Origin: Branchiostoma belcheri
Taxonomy: Eukaryota > Chordata > Leptocardii > Amphioxiformes > Branchiostomatidae
Direction: 5' to 3'
NCBI RefSeq assembly: GCF_001625305.1
Contig: NW_017803904.1
Location: 104,496 to 168,495, forward strand
DNA: 64,000 nucleotides
Shown here: positions 43,441-54,770 of the stretch, piece by piece
Numbering within the stretch: position 1 is the first letter of the stretch
How the letters are laid out: every line of letters begins with the position of its first letter
Translations under genes and position numbers: made by a program
The notes under the pieces: model-generated
Database searches by the model: none
What the model saw: only the letters and a program-made list of their open reading frames with translations
Told to the model about the DNA's origin: nothing

Positions 43441-43699
43441 CCATGACTAAACGTATACGTAATGCTAAGAATTTAACTTAATTTGTATTCGGCGACGAAA
43501 CTTTGCACAAATCCTTTATATATAATTACTACATTTCTTCTCACTAAGTCAGAACCACCATAATTGAGGTAAGCTCTACGCACTGGCGATGGCTAAACTG
43601 GTGTAACAGTGGGGGGTTTATAGGCGTTACCAACTGACCCGGCCGATGGGTCTAGACCTTTTCTGCCGAGTGGTTAGAGCGTCGGAGTTTGCAGCTGGT

Positions 43700-44210
43700 G
43701 CTCGGGGACTATTTATGTACTGTCTGTGGGGAGGGATAATGTTAAGGACTGTTCTTGTACTGTCTAAGAGGAGGGGCAACGCTGGAGACTGTTCATGTAC
43801 TGTCTGAGGGAAGGGACAACGCTGGGGACTGTTCATGTACTGTCTGTGCTGTCTAAGGGGAGGGACAACGCTGGGGGGATATCCGTGTACTGTCTGAGGG
43901 GAGGGACAACGCTGGGGAATATTCGTGTACTATCTAAGGGGAGGGACAACGCTGGGGAATATTCGTGTACTGTCTGAGGGGAGGGACAACGCTGGGGACT
44001 GTTCGTGTACTGTCTGAGGGAGGGGCATCGATGGGGACTGTTCATCTACTGTGTGAGGAGAGGGACAACGCTGGGAATATTCATGTACTGTCTGTGGGGA
44101 GGGATGATGTTAAGGACTGTTCATGTGCTAAGGGGAAGGACAGCGCTAGGGACTATTCAAGTGCTGTCTGTGGGGAGGGGTAATATAATTAAGTTCTGTT
44201 CATGTTCTCG
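43700..44210. repeat. Minisatellite, 40-bp unit
   Basis: About twelve copies of a unit reading TACTGTCTGAGGGGAGGGAC AACGCTGGGGAATATTCGTG with substitutions and small indels. Because 40 is not a multiple of 3 the repeat reads through frames cyclically, giving long but meaningless open frames. Confidence 0.9.
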
Positions 44211-44379
44211 ACCGCGGATAATGTGGACGAGTAATCAGCAAACAAGCCAACAAAAAAAGAAACCTGGAACAAAGAAACAAACTGGGCTTCTCCTTTAACA
44301 TCTTAACCCCTTGTATCTATAATTAACCAAATTAACCTCTATTATTGATCTTTTTGACACCCCCCACAGCACAAGGGTT

Positions 44380-44475
44380 GGGTGGGAGAGGGGGGTGATG
44401 CAATAGCCTAGGTTGCAATTTGAACTATCAAAAAAAAAACAGAAAGAAAAAAGGGAACTATAAAACACTGTAATC
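44380..44475 (+). repeat. Direct repeat (copy at 45573-45675)
   Basis: GGTTGGGTGGGAGAGGGGGG, CAATAGCCTAGGTTGCAATT and CTGTAATCCCTATCTAAGCA recur in the same order and orientation 1.2 kb downstream. Confidence 0.7.
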
Positions 44476-44599
44476 CCTATCTAAGCATTCTCTGGAAGTC
44501 AGAACTCCCACGCCGACCCTGGGAGTTCTGGCAAAGAGTGCCGCTCCAGGGATGTCGAATTCGGAAGATTCGAGGACGAATCTGCAGCTGCATCATACA

Positions 44600-44690
44600 A
44601 CTGCAGAAAGTCTGGATCTAAGGCAAGGGGACGTCCCAGAAAGACGTGGGCAGACCTAGAGATCTATTGTATAGTTTAAATGACGCCCTG
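44600..44690 (+). pseudogene. LINE C-terminal remnant
   Basis: The frame ARGRPRKTWADLEIYCIV has the GRPRKTW-x-D motif found at the end of many non-LTR retrotransposon polymerases. Too short to classify. Confidence 0.5.
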
Positions 44691-45104
44691 ACTAGGTATG
44701 ACATACCTATAACAGACTCAAGACTAGCTTTAGGCCACCAACTTCCCCTCCCCACGACACCCAGACGGTAGACGTGGACAGATAATCAAGTAAAGTAGTT
44801 GAGTGGTGTTGTTGGAGTTGTTGAAGAGCGCACGATGTTCCACTCTTTCTTTAGTTACATGTAACACGTCAGCCGTAGCGAAGCCGTGTTGCACAAGTTT
44901 AGCTACTAGAAGCTACTAGCTACTAAAAGGCATTAGGCTACCTGAAAAGGCAGGTGATTCGCCACAGCATGCTGAGGACGAGTAACAACAACATATCACG
45001 TGTTTGAAAGTCATATTTAAACGGGGGGGGGGTTCAAGCAAGCTGAAAAGTTCAATGGAAAATCCGGTATAAAATATTTGTAACGTTCTGGTATTTATTT
45101 TTAC

Positions 45105-45163
45105 TTTCATGAAAAATCGAGGTATTATTTGGGGGCGTGTCTGTCTGTCAGTGCCTGTGCCTG

Positions 45164-45194
<31 letters not shown>

Positions 45195-45300
45195 GTGTGT
45201 GTGTCTTTGTGTGTGTATTCCGCAAATTTGTAGTCAGCATAACTTTAGAACGCCTTCATGGATTGTGATGATATTAGGTGTGTTGGTAGGTAAGACGAAG
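45105..45300 (+). repeat. Octamer-rich repeat, 5' end only
   Basis: TTTCATGAAAAATCGAGGTA, a GT microsatellite (45170-45220) and ATGGATTGTGATGATATTAG match the start of 21265-22130. Confidence 0.65.
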
Positions 45301-45350
45301 GACCGAATACTCCCGTCCTATCCGAGCGACGTCCCTAGCCGAAGCTAGGT

Positions 45351-45494
45351 ACTCATTTCCACCTTAGTGAAGGGAGGAAAGTCGTGTAAAGTGCCTTTCT
45401 CAAAAGCACAGGATCGGTGAGAAGGTGGGGTTCACACCCGTGACCTCTGAGGACTGTGAGCCTAACGCGCTTCCGATTGCGGCACACGACCCCA
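45351..45494 (-). repeat. SINE fragment
   Basis: Reverse complement: GGGGTCGTGTGCCGCAATCG head, B-box-like GGGTGTGAACCCC, then GGCACTTTACACGACTTTCC, as in the full SINEs. Confidence 0.65.
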
Positions 45495-46079
45495 CGGATA
45501 AGGGAGACATGTCCAGAACCCCCCCCCCACCCCCACACCACACACACATACATAGCACAAGTGTTGGGTGGTAGGGGGGTGGTGCAATAGCCTAGGTTGC
45601 AATTTGAACTATCCAGCAAAACTGAAAAAAGGGGAACTAAAAAAAACTGTAATCCCTATCTAAGCATTCTCTGAGAGGAAATATAGGCCACAAGGGGCCA
45701 CCATCATGTAGGATTGAGTTGGATGCAAACGCGAATGGAGGCATCTCCTTCAGGGGCTTGCGTGCCTTCTTGGATTTACTGATTTTCCTAGTATAATGAT
45801 AAATAAAACCGGAAATGTGTGTACATTTAATGTTTAAAACATCTCCGCGCATAGACCCCGGTCATTTTGCCTCTGTCTTGAGCCTCTGTCCTCGTACCCC
45901 CACCACCGCCCAATATACAACACACATATCTTAACCCGAACAGAGGTCAAAGTGACGAGTGATCTGATATTGTCATGAAGCGTAAACAGGCCCAGGACAT
46001 ACGCTTCACTATACTGCCCAAGTCACACGGAACTGTTTTGATCACAAATGAAATGGTATACGATACTTCAAAACTTTGT

Positions 46080-46430
46080 CTGCAAATCCTCTTTGCCACG
46101 AACGCATGACTATGATTTACGCTTTGGTAAACTTCGTGCCAAGATGTACCAGATGTACCAGAGAACTTCGTGCTTTACGCCTTGGTTACACTTCGTGTCA
46201 AGATGCTCGTACCTGAAAACTTCGTGCTTTACGCTTTGGTAAACTTCGTGCCAAGATGTACCTGAAAACTTCATGATTTACGCTTTGGTAAACTTCGTGC
46301 CGAGATGTACCAGATGTACCAGAGAACTTCGTGCTTTACGCTTTGGTGGACTTCGTGCCAAGATGCTCGTACCTGAAAACGTCATGATTGACGCTTTGGT
46401 AAACTTCGTGCCAAGATGTACCTGTTACTG
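46080..46430. repeat. Minisatellite of about 49 bp unit next to the secreted FREP promoter
   Basis: Six or seven imperfect copies of TTACGCTTTGGTAAACTTCG TGCCAAGATGTACCTGAAAA CTTCGTGC. It ends about 15 bp before the TATA box. Confidence 0.85.
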
Positions 46431-46444
46431 GCAGGCTGGGAGAC

Positions 46445-46450
46445 TATAAA
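46445..46450 (+). promoter_or_regulatory. TATA box, likely promoter of the secreted FREP gene
   Basis: TATAAAAGCGGG in a GC-containing context. A start site is expected near 46475. The transcript would run to a good donor at 46555 (AAAG/gtgaga), giving an untranslated first exon joined to 51265. The link is inferred from strand, spacing and lack of any other gene. Confidence 0.5.
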
Positions 46451-46474
46451 AGCGGGATCACTTTAACACCACAA

Positions 46475-46554
46475 GTAGACTGCGGGCTTCGTTGCTTCAG
46501 ATCAATGATCTGTTGTCGACACAACAAAGGCGCTTCAGAAACATTGTGACAAAG
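46475..46554 (+). other. Candidate untranslated first exon of the secreted FREP gene
   Basis: Starts about 25-30 bp after the TATA box and ends at donor GTGAGA. No ATG-initiated frame of note. The matching acceptor would be CTCCTGTAG at 51264. Confidence 0.4.
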
Positions 46555-46556
46555 GT

Positions 46557-48015
46557 GAGATACGAAGACTATCATACTCTGTACATTACATTTTGTTTGT
46601 GATTTAAAAAAAAATGCTAATGACAGCACAGTTACATGTAATAGCATAATTTAGCATTGCTTTTGATTTTGCTTTAAAAACAATCATTTCAAGTCTGAAA
46701 TGCGACTTTAGGTATTTGGTTCATTTAGGTAAATATATTGTCAAAGCTACCAGACCCCATGGAAATTGTGACCAAGATATGGGCACCGGGGCATTTGGAA
46801 ATCGTTGGGTTTATAGGAATTATGGAATTCCATATTCCATATTTAAATTACGGGGCTAGCACGGCCGGGTACTGGAGGTCAACTTGCCACAATTCTTTAA
46901 GGTGAGGACGAGTGAGTGAGTGGGCTCCTGGATTTTTTAACCGACGGTTAAAATAAACAGGGGTCACTTCGACAAAAATACACCGTAGCCTAATTGGGAT
47001 ATCACCGAACTTTTCCCTCTCGGTATCTGCCAGTGGCCTGGGCAGCCAAGCCTCCACCAGGCCTTTCTACGGGAATACAGATCGTAGAATTCGGCAACAA
47101 ATATAAAGAGGGTTAAATTGGCCAAGGGAGTCCGGCCGCGGGGATGTAGTTGTTTCCCTCCGAAGCCTGTCAAACCTACAAGGCGGCCAAACTCTCCTGG
47201 CAAATTCGTCTATATATAGCCAGCGTAGTTAGTCTAGTAGAGACTAAGTCCAGCCTTGTTAGCTTTGATCTACTGCTAATGCCGTTATCCGGCTGACAGG
47301 GTTAGCGACGTTAGGAGCGGAGCAAAGCTAACAAGCCGGACTCAGGGCTATAGTATGCCGGCTATTTTTTTTTTTACATCGCAGATTAATGCTATACAAA
47401 ATTTCCCAAAAAGCAAATAGACCAAAGCTAACAAGGCTGGTATCTGGGCTAGTCCGCCAACCGAACGGGCCACTTTTTCATTTCATAAGCGGGCCAGACT
47501 CTACGGTACGGCGCGGGCGTTAACGTTCATGGCTTCAATAGAATAATTCGAACGCGTTTCACCCTAATGTAACCGCCCTTATGCGCCGAATCTAATGGGG
47601 CCGATACCTCGGGCAATACGGAATATCCCGTGTTGTATTCTGTATTCGTATCATATCATTACCGAACCGCAAAAACTTTCGATGACGGTTTTTCGGGCCG
47701 GGCCGTACACGTACTTTACGGTACAGTACGGTGAGGCCCAAGCTTCTGCGACTTCCATAGAATAATTCGAACGCGGTTCGCTCGACAGGATTCGGACGTT
47801 GGACTTGATGTTTTTGCATTTTTTGTGAGTTTGGGACACCAAATTTTGGCTTATTTCGGCTTATTTGACGTCAATCAAATACTACACGATATATTCCACA
47901 TCGCCCTCGGCCCCGGCCCTTTCGCGAGTCGTTTCGCACTTCGGCATACAGCAAAATTTCCCCGGATACCTCCGGAACACCCCAGGACCCTACACAGTGT
48001 AGCGCCACTGTGGGG
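46557..48015 (+). repeat. Tandem duplication in the first intron, unit 1
   Basis: 46557-47165 recurs at 48022-48337 plus 49362-49620 (TATTGTCAAAGCTACC, GGGGCATTT, GAGGACGAGTGAGTGAG, CCAAGGGAGTCCGGCCGCGG). 47690-48012 recurs at 49628-49945 (AATTCGAACGCGGTTCGC, CGGCCCCGGCCCTTTCGCGA). The middle 47166-47685 is missing in the second unit. Confidence 0.8.
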
Positions 48016-48021
48016 AAGAGC

Positions 48022-49945
48022 GAGATACAAGGTCTATCATACTCTCATTACATTTTGTGATGCTAATGACAGCACAGTTAATGGCATAATTAAGCATTGG
48101 TCTTGACTTTGATTCAAAAACACTTTTTTTTAAGTCTGAAATACGAATTACTAGTAGGTATTTGGTTAATTTAGGTAAATATATTGTCAAAGCTACCTGA
48201 CCCCATGGAAATTGTGACCAAGATATGGCCGGGGCATTTAGAAATCGTTGGGTTTGATAGGAATTATGGAATTCCATATTTCAATTACGGGGCTCGCACG
48301 GCCGGATACTGGAGGTCAACTTGTCACGCTTCCTTAATGCTTAGGTCACAATTCAAGAAAGGGGCCCGCTCGGCGCGTGTTCGGCGTGTTTTTTGGCACT
48401 ACCGAACGGGATCTCGACGGAGACCGGCGGGCTTCCCGACGGCTGCCGGCCTATTTTTGGCCCCGCGCGGTCGCCGAATTGATTTTAACTCAGAGTTAAA
48501 ATCACTTGGTGGTAAGAAACAACAAGGTGGTAAGAAAAATGGGGTAATATGGGACATATGTAAACTCCTTGTTCAGACTACGTCGCACAGTTCAACACGC
48601 GTGTGTTACACAGTGTACTTGTGTGTCAGAATGCCAATGGGCAGTGGAAAACAGCCGAGACGATAGCCCGGCATATATGTACTTCAGAACAGTGATATTG
48701 TGTTGCATGTGGGCTACCCTTAAGGGAAACTCCAAGGATCGGTAGCTGTTCCCAGTCGCCAGGAAACGTAGGCTCTGGATAGAATTAAACAGAAGTGTTA
48801 CATACAGACTGGACTGTAATATCTAAATTTGCTGTAATTATATAACATTATGGATACATTGAAATGTGTCAAGATGTAGAGGGCATCCATCAAAAAAGCA
48901 CTTGCTCCGGACTTTTCTCGATGGATGGGCCTACACATTGTAGGGGGTCGTGAAACATCTATTTAAAGTCGCAATGATGGCAGGCAGTGTAGCGCTTATA
49001 TATGTATACCGGCTTACAAACACGACGGGATCCCGCCAGGGACGCGCCAGGATCCTCCCTGGACCCCGCCAGGGACCTGACAGCTACCCGGCCGAACCGT
49101 AAGAGCCGGTCGGATCAAGACGGGAGACTGACCGGGCACCGGGCGGGTCCCTGACAGAAACCGGCCGCCAAGGGGACAAAAGTTTATGAATATTAATTAG
49201 AAGCCGCCGGCCGGAGCACAACCAGGCCCCGACGGGAATCCGTAAAGGAACATTTAATTGTGACCCTGACAGTGGGCGCACGCTCGGCGTCATGACGCCG
49301 GCCGGCGTCCATACCGAGGACATGCCGAACGGGCGCCGTTTCAAATGTGACCTAAGCATAAGGCGAGGACGAGTGAGTGAGAGGGCTCCTGGATTTTTTT
49401 TAACCGACGATTAAATGAACACGCGTCACTTCGACAAAAATACACCGTAGCCTAATCGGGATATCACCGAACTTTTCCCTCTCGGTATCTGCCAGTAGCC
49501 AAGCCTCCACCAGGCCTTTCTACGGGAATACGGATCGTAGAATTCGGCAACAAATATAAAGAGGGTTAAATTGGCCAAGGGAGTCCGGCCGCGGGGATGT
49601 AGTTGTTTCCCTCTGAAGCGATGGTGTTTCGGGCCGGGACGTAAACGTGCTTTACGGTACCGTGCGGTACGTACGGCCCAAGCTTTCGCGACTTTCATAG
49701 AATAATTCGAACGCGGTTCGCCCGAAAAGATTTGGACGTTGCAATTGATGTTTTTGCATTTTTTGTGAGTTTAGGACACCAAATTTCGGCTTATTTGACG
49801 TCAATAAAATACTACACGTTATATTCCACATTGTCCTCGGCCCCGGCCCTTTCGCGAGTCGTTTCGCACTTCGGCATGGAACAAAATTCCCCCGGATACC
49901 GCCATAAAACCCTAGGACCTATACAGGGTAGCGCCACTGTGGGAC
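48022..49945 (+). repeat. Tandem duplication in the first intron, unit 2 (with insertion)
   Basis: Second unit, interrupted by the Harbinger-like element at 48338-49358. No gene seen; the remaining 49946-50347 is unassigned. Confidence 0.8.
48338..49358. mobile_element. Harbinger-like element with TAA target duplication
   Basis: 1021 bp, ends TGCTTAGGTCACAATT and its near complement, flanked by TAA at 48335-48337 and 49359-49361. The unfilled paralogous site is at 46893-46912 (TTCTTTAAGGTGAGG). GC-rich interior with CCGGC-rich runs and no clear transposase. Confidence 0.85.
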
Positions 49946-50347
49946 AGAGCGAAGGAAATCTTTAATGCCCAAACGAGTCTTGATTATGACCTCAGCAGCC
50001 GATGTTGTCCCGACTTCATAGCCCATTCAGGGCTCACACTTACGGGCTCCGGAGTAATTGTGATCTTAGCATGATCAATCATTTGGTTATTAAATAAAAG
50101 TGCACTCTTGTTGCATCTTGAGGATTATTTTCTGACTCTTAAATCGTGCCCCGTGGTTCTTGATTCAATTTTGGGTTGAAATGATATGTTGATTGTCTCG
50201 TATTATTCATGAATGTATCTGTATGGTTGCATTGATTATGCAATCTCTCAATCTTCAAAACACAAAAGTACCTGGGCAGCTGCAGGATCCTTTTAAGTCT
50301 TGTGTTTAGGACAGCTTAAAGTAAGTAGGAAATACCCGTACAAATAT

Positions 50348-50578
50348 NNNNNNNNNNNNNNNNNNNNNNNNNNNNNNNNNNNNNNNNNNNNNNNNNNNNN
50401 NNNNNNNNNNNNNNNNNNNNNNNNNNNNNNNNNNNNNNNNNNNNNNNNNNNNNNNNNNNNNNNNNNNNNNNNNNNNNNNNNNNNNNNNNNNNNNNNNNNN
50501 NNNNNNNNNNNNNNNNNNNNNNNNNNNNNNNNNNNNNNNNNNNNNNNNNNNNNNNNNNNNNNNNNNNNNNNNNNNNNN
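50348..50578. other. Assembly gap (N run)
   Basis: 231 unresolved bases inside the first intron; nothing can be said about content. Confidence 1.
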
Positions 50579-50610
50579 TATAATGTTATTCTGAGATGTT
50601 TCTGTCTTAA

Positions 50611-51203
50611 ACTTCGGTCCCAATTGCGCCGGTGCCCGTCGGGGATGTAGCCCCGGCCGGCCTCGGTCGGGCTCAGGAGACGGGAGGGCATCGGCTTTCG
50701 TGGTCACAATTAAAAGTTTCCTTCAGTAGCATTTTGTTAAAAAATTTTGTCACCCCCTTTTTTCGGTCTCCGGCAGGCACTTGGCAGGTACCCGGCAGAT
50801 TCCCTGACGATGTCTTGTACTGAACTATACGTAATTCAAAATTTACGCTTATGTTGGCATCATCTGATCTGTGACGTCACACATTTTGCCCAGGTTTTCG
50901 AGGTACACACCTTTATTCTGTTCATCTGGTCTGTGACGTAACAAATATGTCCCGGTTGACTGCCGACAACAGGAGGGGTACCTCTCGGTGTTCTCACGGT
51001 AAGGTTACGGCGTCTTTTTGTCAGCGGGTCCCGGATAGAATTTAAGTCAGAAATAAATTCTTCTCGGGGCCCCGCCGGGCCCAAAAAAAGCCCGGTAGCC
51101 GCAGGATGTCCTGCGGCGCCACGTAAGGGTCACGCCCAAAAGTGCCATAAAAATGCCCGGGAACTAACCGGCAGGGCCTCTTTTTTCAATTGGGACCGAA
51201 GCA
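50611..51203. mobile_element. Inverted-repeat element, CTTCGGTCCCAATTG ends
   Basis: CTTCGGTCCCAATTG at 50612-50626 and its perfect complement at 51187-51201. The right end (CAATTGGGACCGAAGCA then TAA) is like that of 48338-49358, so the two are probably related. Confidence 0.75.
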
Positions 51204-51301
51204 TAAAGTGGGTTGTAGATGCTGGCAGATGTGCACAAGGTTTATTTAAACGATTCTCCTGTAGGTTTGTGTCCAGACTGCCGACCAGCCAGACCGCCGC
51301 C

Positions 51302-51422
51302 ATGATGCTGTACCTGATCCTACTCATCACTGCTGTCTGCAGCTCCGTCTGTGGAACATCGCAGGACGGCGACACAAAGCACCAGATGCTGTGTAAAATC
51401 AGGGAATCATGCCAGGACACTG
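51302..51422 (+). CDS. Secreted FREP exon: signal peptide
   Basis: Two adjacent ATGs open the frame; the first is used. A hydrophobic core LYLILLITAV is followed by small residues before the likely cleavage, then TSQDGDTKHQMLCKIRESCQ. Donor gtgggt, phase 1. Confidence 0.85.
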
Positions 51423-53690
51423 GTGGGTGTTGAATACTATTTATCAACTTTTTGCAACTTAAAGTTTTTTTGTCATCATGCTATCGTTCGCATTGACGTT
51501 CTTAAGAAGTTCCTAAGAACTAACTTGAAGTCAACGTCGCACGTCCGTGCGTTCGTTGCAATTCAATCTCGGTTCTTGCATTTCTTTGTCCTGTAGTTGT
51601 TTTTACTATCTCTTACATCACCATTATGCCGACCTGTGTAATTTGCAATTTTAACAACAGTCGAAATAGCAATGACAAGCAGATAAACTTTCATCGATTT
51701 CCCACCGTCGGATGAGAGGCACCAGATTAGAAAGTCGAACGTTGACCAGATTCTTAAGACCTTTGTGATTTGTGATTTGACCTTTGTCATTGTGATGGTA
51801 TGGCGGCGGCGATTTGTGAATCCGGCAAGAACTCAAGATCTCTAATAAAATGACTTTCTCCGTGCAGATCTGACCAAGCCCAACCCCAACGACACCTCTC
51901 CGGCGAATAACCTGTGCAGAGCTGCAGAAGACGACCTCAAGTCTCTCGACCCCTCCACCTGTGGTATGTTGCACTTGCTTCCGACTTGAGTCCAATGGCT
52001 TGTTTCAGTTGTCGGTTATACAATTATATTCTAAGAGTTTCAAAATAAAGGTACTGTTCTTATCATTCACCTATATTTGTGTCTTGTAGAAATATACTCG
52101 TGCTATTGGCACTATATTTGATTAGGGGCGATATCTTCCATTTTCCTAGTTATCTGTTCAATCCCAGCTCATCGTAAGTGGTCATAGTAAATGTTTGATT
52201 TGATTGGTGTTACCGATTAGTTAGTGCTTCAGTCTATGACTTCGTTTTTCTTGCGTTTTTTTAATAAGATTTTCTCCAATTCCCATGTTCCTAGAAACTT
52301 ACAAGAACTGGAGCATAGAACCAGACTTTTGTTTATACTTTTCTGTTTTGAAAAAGTGACAGCTAACGCATTTTTTTCATACAGAATCGCTGCTTGCTAG
52401 GGAGACATATGACCAAGGCGACAACGAAAACCCCGAGCAACCAGACAGTGAGGACGGCCAGATCTTTGATTTGATAAAAAGTAAGGAACTGCACATTCTA
52501 CATTATTCTAGTATAAACTTAATGATCAGAATTTTTCGAGTTTTATCAAATTCTCTCTTATTTCCTACAATGGTACATGTGAATACAGTGGACTCTACAT
52601 GCAAAAAAATGTCTCTCAAAATTCAGGAGATAGCGTTTCAGAGGGTCTAGTTTTCAATTTTTTTCGTGGGGAACATGCCCTCGGACCCCCTTCGGCACTC
52701 CATATATGGAATGACGGAAAAATTATCAGGCTGGCTAGAACCCTGCACCGGAGGCTAGTGCAAGACTTCTGTTTCTAATTTCCTGTTCTAAAAAAAGGAC
52801 TCACATGTTAACTTTGTTTCATTCCCTCTGTCTTCTGACTTAAGTTCTGTTTTCTTACAGAATTGCTGTCTCGTGAGATCGAGGACCAAACCGACAACGA
52901 CCAGCCCGAGAAGCCAGACAATGTGGACGGCCAGACAACTCACACCGACCCGGCTCCACCGGCCTTAAGCAAGCGCGGAAATTACTTTTCCGACTGCTCT
53001 GAGATCCACACAGCCCAAACTCTGTATCACACCGTGTCTAGTGGTGTTTACAAAATACAACCTGTAGGTCTGTCCAGCCCGATCTCTGTATACTGTGATC
53101 AGACCACAGATGGGGGAGGGTGGACGGTCATACAGAGGAGGTTTGATGGGTCTGTCGACTTTAACCGACCTTATAACGACTTTAGGTACGGGTTTGGGTC
53201 AGCCAATGGGGAGCAGTGGTTGGGTTTGGAGAACATGTACCGTTTGACCAATCAGCACACGTATACTTTGTACGTACAGTTGGAAGATTGGAATCGTGCG
53301 GTCAAGTACGCCAAGTATTCGTCATTCTCGGTGGGAAGTAGTTCCAACTATCGCCTCTCTGTCGGTGGGTACAGTGGGACCGCTGGGGATGGGTTCTACT
53401 TATCGTCCTCGTCATCTTCTGCCTACCTATCGGGTCAGGCCTTCAGTGCTAGGAATATAGACCGTGATGCATGGTCCGCCGGGTCCTGTGCTGGTGGTCG
53501 CGGTTTCTCCACGGGAGGGTGGTGGTACAATCGCTGTGCTCATTCTGCCCTGAACGGCCCGTACCTCCGCCCCTCTGACCGTACCAGTTACAGTGGCTAT
53601 GGTATCTATTGGGAATTGTTTGGAGGCTCCTATAAGACCTATCTGAAAAAGTCCAAGATGATGGTCCGTCCTGCCAACTTCAAAACGTAA
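51302..53690 (+). CDS. Secreted fibrinogen-related protein (FREP)
   Basis: Four coding exons, 51302-51422, 51868-51963, 52385-52480 and 52861-53690, all introns in phase 1, total 1143 nt: 380 residues plus TAA. Residues 1-18 (MMLYLILLITAVCSSVCG) are a signal peptide; there is no membrane helix. A cysteine-containing segment follows (LCKIRESCQDT, NNLCRAAEDD, DPSTC) that may oligomerise the protein. Then come two homologous acidic stalk modules and a C-terminal fibrinogen domain. The start ATG lies in a good context (CCGCCGCC before it), 37 bp after an acceptor at 51264, so the 5' UTR is spliced. Role by family: soluble pattern-recognition lectin; ligand unknown. The fibrinogen exon is a recent paralog of the membrane FREP exon at 38284. 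Confidence 0.88.
51868..51963 (+). CDS. Secreted FREP exon: neck segment
   Basis: Thirty-two codons (LTKPNPNDTSPANNLCRAAE, DDLKSLDPSTC). It contains an N-glycosylation motif NDT and two cysteines. Acceptor gtgcag, donor gtatgt, phase 1-1. Confidence 0.8.
52385..52480 (+). CDS. Secreted FREP exon: acidic stalk module
   Basis: ESLLARETYDQGDNENPEQP then DSEDGQIFDLIK. It aligns with the start of the next exon (KLLSREIEDQTDNDQPEKPD NVDGQ), showing duplication of a stalk exon. The membrane FREP has one shorter module. Acceptor catacag, donor gtaagg. Confidence 0.8.
52861..53690 (+). CDS. Secreted FREP exon: stalk module and fibrinogen domain
   Basis: Fibrinogen domain with FSDCSEIH, VYCDQTTDGGGWTVIQRR, GEQWLGLENMYRL, GGWWYNRC and SKMMVRPANFKT. 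The calcium loop reads ARNIDRD, with N in place of the first D. The pocket motif reads CAHSALNG instead of CHxSNLNG. An SSSSSS run replaces SDSG of the membrane paralog. Four core cysteines only. Confidence 0.93.
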
Positions 53691-53955
53691 GTTGCCGGAA
53701 ACTAACCCAGCTGACAGGTCGAGGATTCAAATTGTTTGATAAAAACCATCACCCCAAACTCACTCTGTATCCATTTTCTTTAAATAGGTCATTTAATCTT
53801 TAAACCTACTTATTTGGTAATCTCGGACTCTCGTCAGAGGAAATTTACAAATACATAGTATTATATACATAATCATACTCAGAGAGTTGAAGCATTTATA
53901 TAGTTCAACTTCCAGCGTTTTTAACCGTATATCATTTCGATACTTACATTCTTTT

Positions 53956-54770
53956 TCATACAGCCCAGTCTCTAACTCTATAATTAACTTTATTTTCAAG
54001 AATGTCCTTTAGTGTAGGGTATGGACGGCCTCTTCCCATCTTCACTTCAGGAGACAAAAGAAGCAGTTTTCCACCCGGTTCGCCATGCCGAGTAACATGG
54101 CCGGCTAGGCTTGACCTACGGCGCTTAACTACTGTAGAGATTGGTGGAAGGGAGCCGTAGAGTTGTTTATTAGTTGTAAATTTCCACCAAGGTTTGTTCT
54201 GTATGACCTGTAGCATCTTGGTGAAGGCGCCATCCAGCTTCCTGACCTGTGAAACATTCATACTCCACGACTCGCAGCCGGATAACAAAAGTGAAACAAC
54301 ACAAGTTTGAAACACTTTGGTTTTTGTTTCCTCCCTGACCCATGATTTTCAGACTCTTTGGAGAGAATGTATGACACTCCATGCCTGCCCAATTCTAACC
54401 TCCATGTCATGTTTTGAATCTGTATATCCCACCAAATATCTTAAGTCAGTGACCCTTTCAATTGTAGGTCCGTCAGATGCACAGAGCTGGTCCGAGGATA
54501 AAAAAATGAATAAATTTAGATTTTGATGCATTCAGATACAGTCCAATGGCTTGACGTGCAGTTTCGACTCTGTAGAGCAGGTCTTGTAGAAGTTGTATTG
54601 TGTCCTTGAGAAGAGCAATATCATCCGCGAAATCAAAGTCAGGGAGGGTCTCTGCCGGGTAGCGACTACTACGACGGAGATGCAGGGTGAGACCATCAGT
54701 TTTTGTGACACCTAACCGTAATGCATAATCTAAACATATAATAAATAAGGAAAATATAGAACACCAGTAT
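53956..54770 (-). pseudogene. LINE reverse transcriptase fragment (paralog)
   Basis: Same pieces as at 39354: DFADDIALLK catalytic box, TIERVTDLRYLVGYTDSKHD, QAWSVIHSLQRV, LSGCESWSMNVSQVRKLDGA, SSLAGHVTRHGEPGGK. Frameshifted. Confidence 0.85.

Noticed and set aside
43700..44210. CRISPR-like array
   Set aside because: Units are contiguous and alike over their full length, with no unique spacers; a eukaryotic minisatellite.
48184..48666. 160-residue plus-strand frame
   Set aside because: Runs across the border between the duplicated intron block and the Harbinger-like element, so it is not a gene.
50293..50707. Frames spanning the N run
   Set aside because: Open only because unknown bases contain no stop codons.
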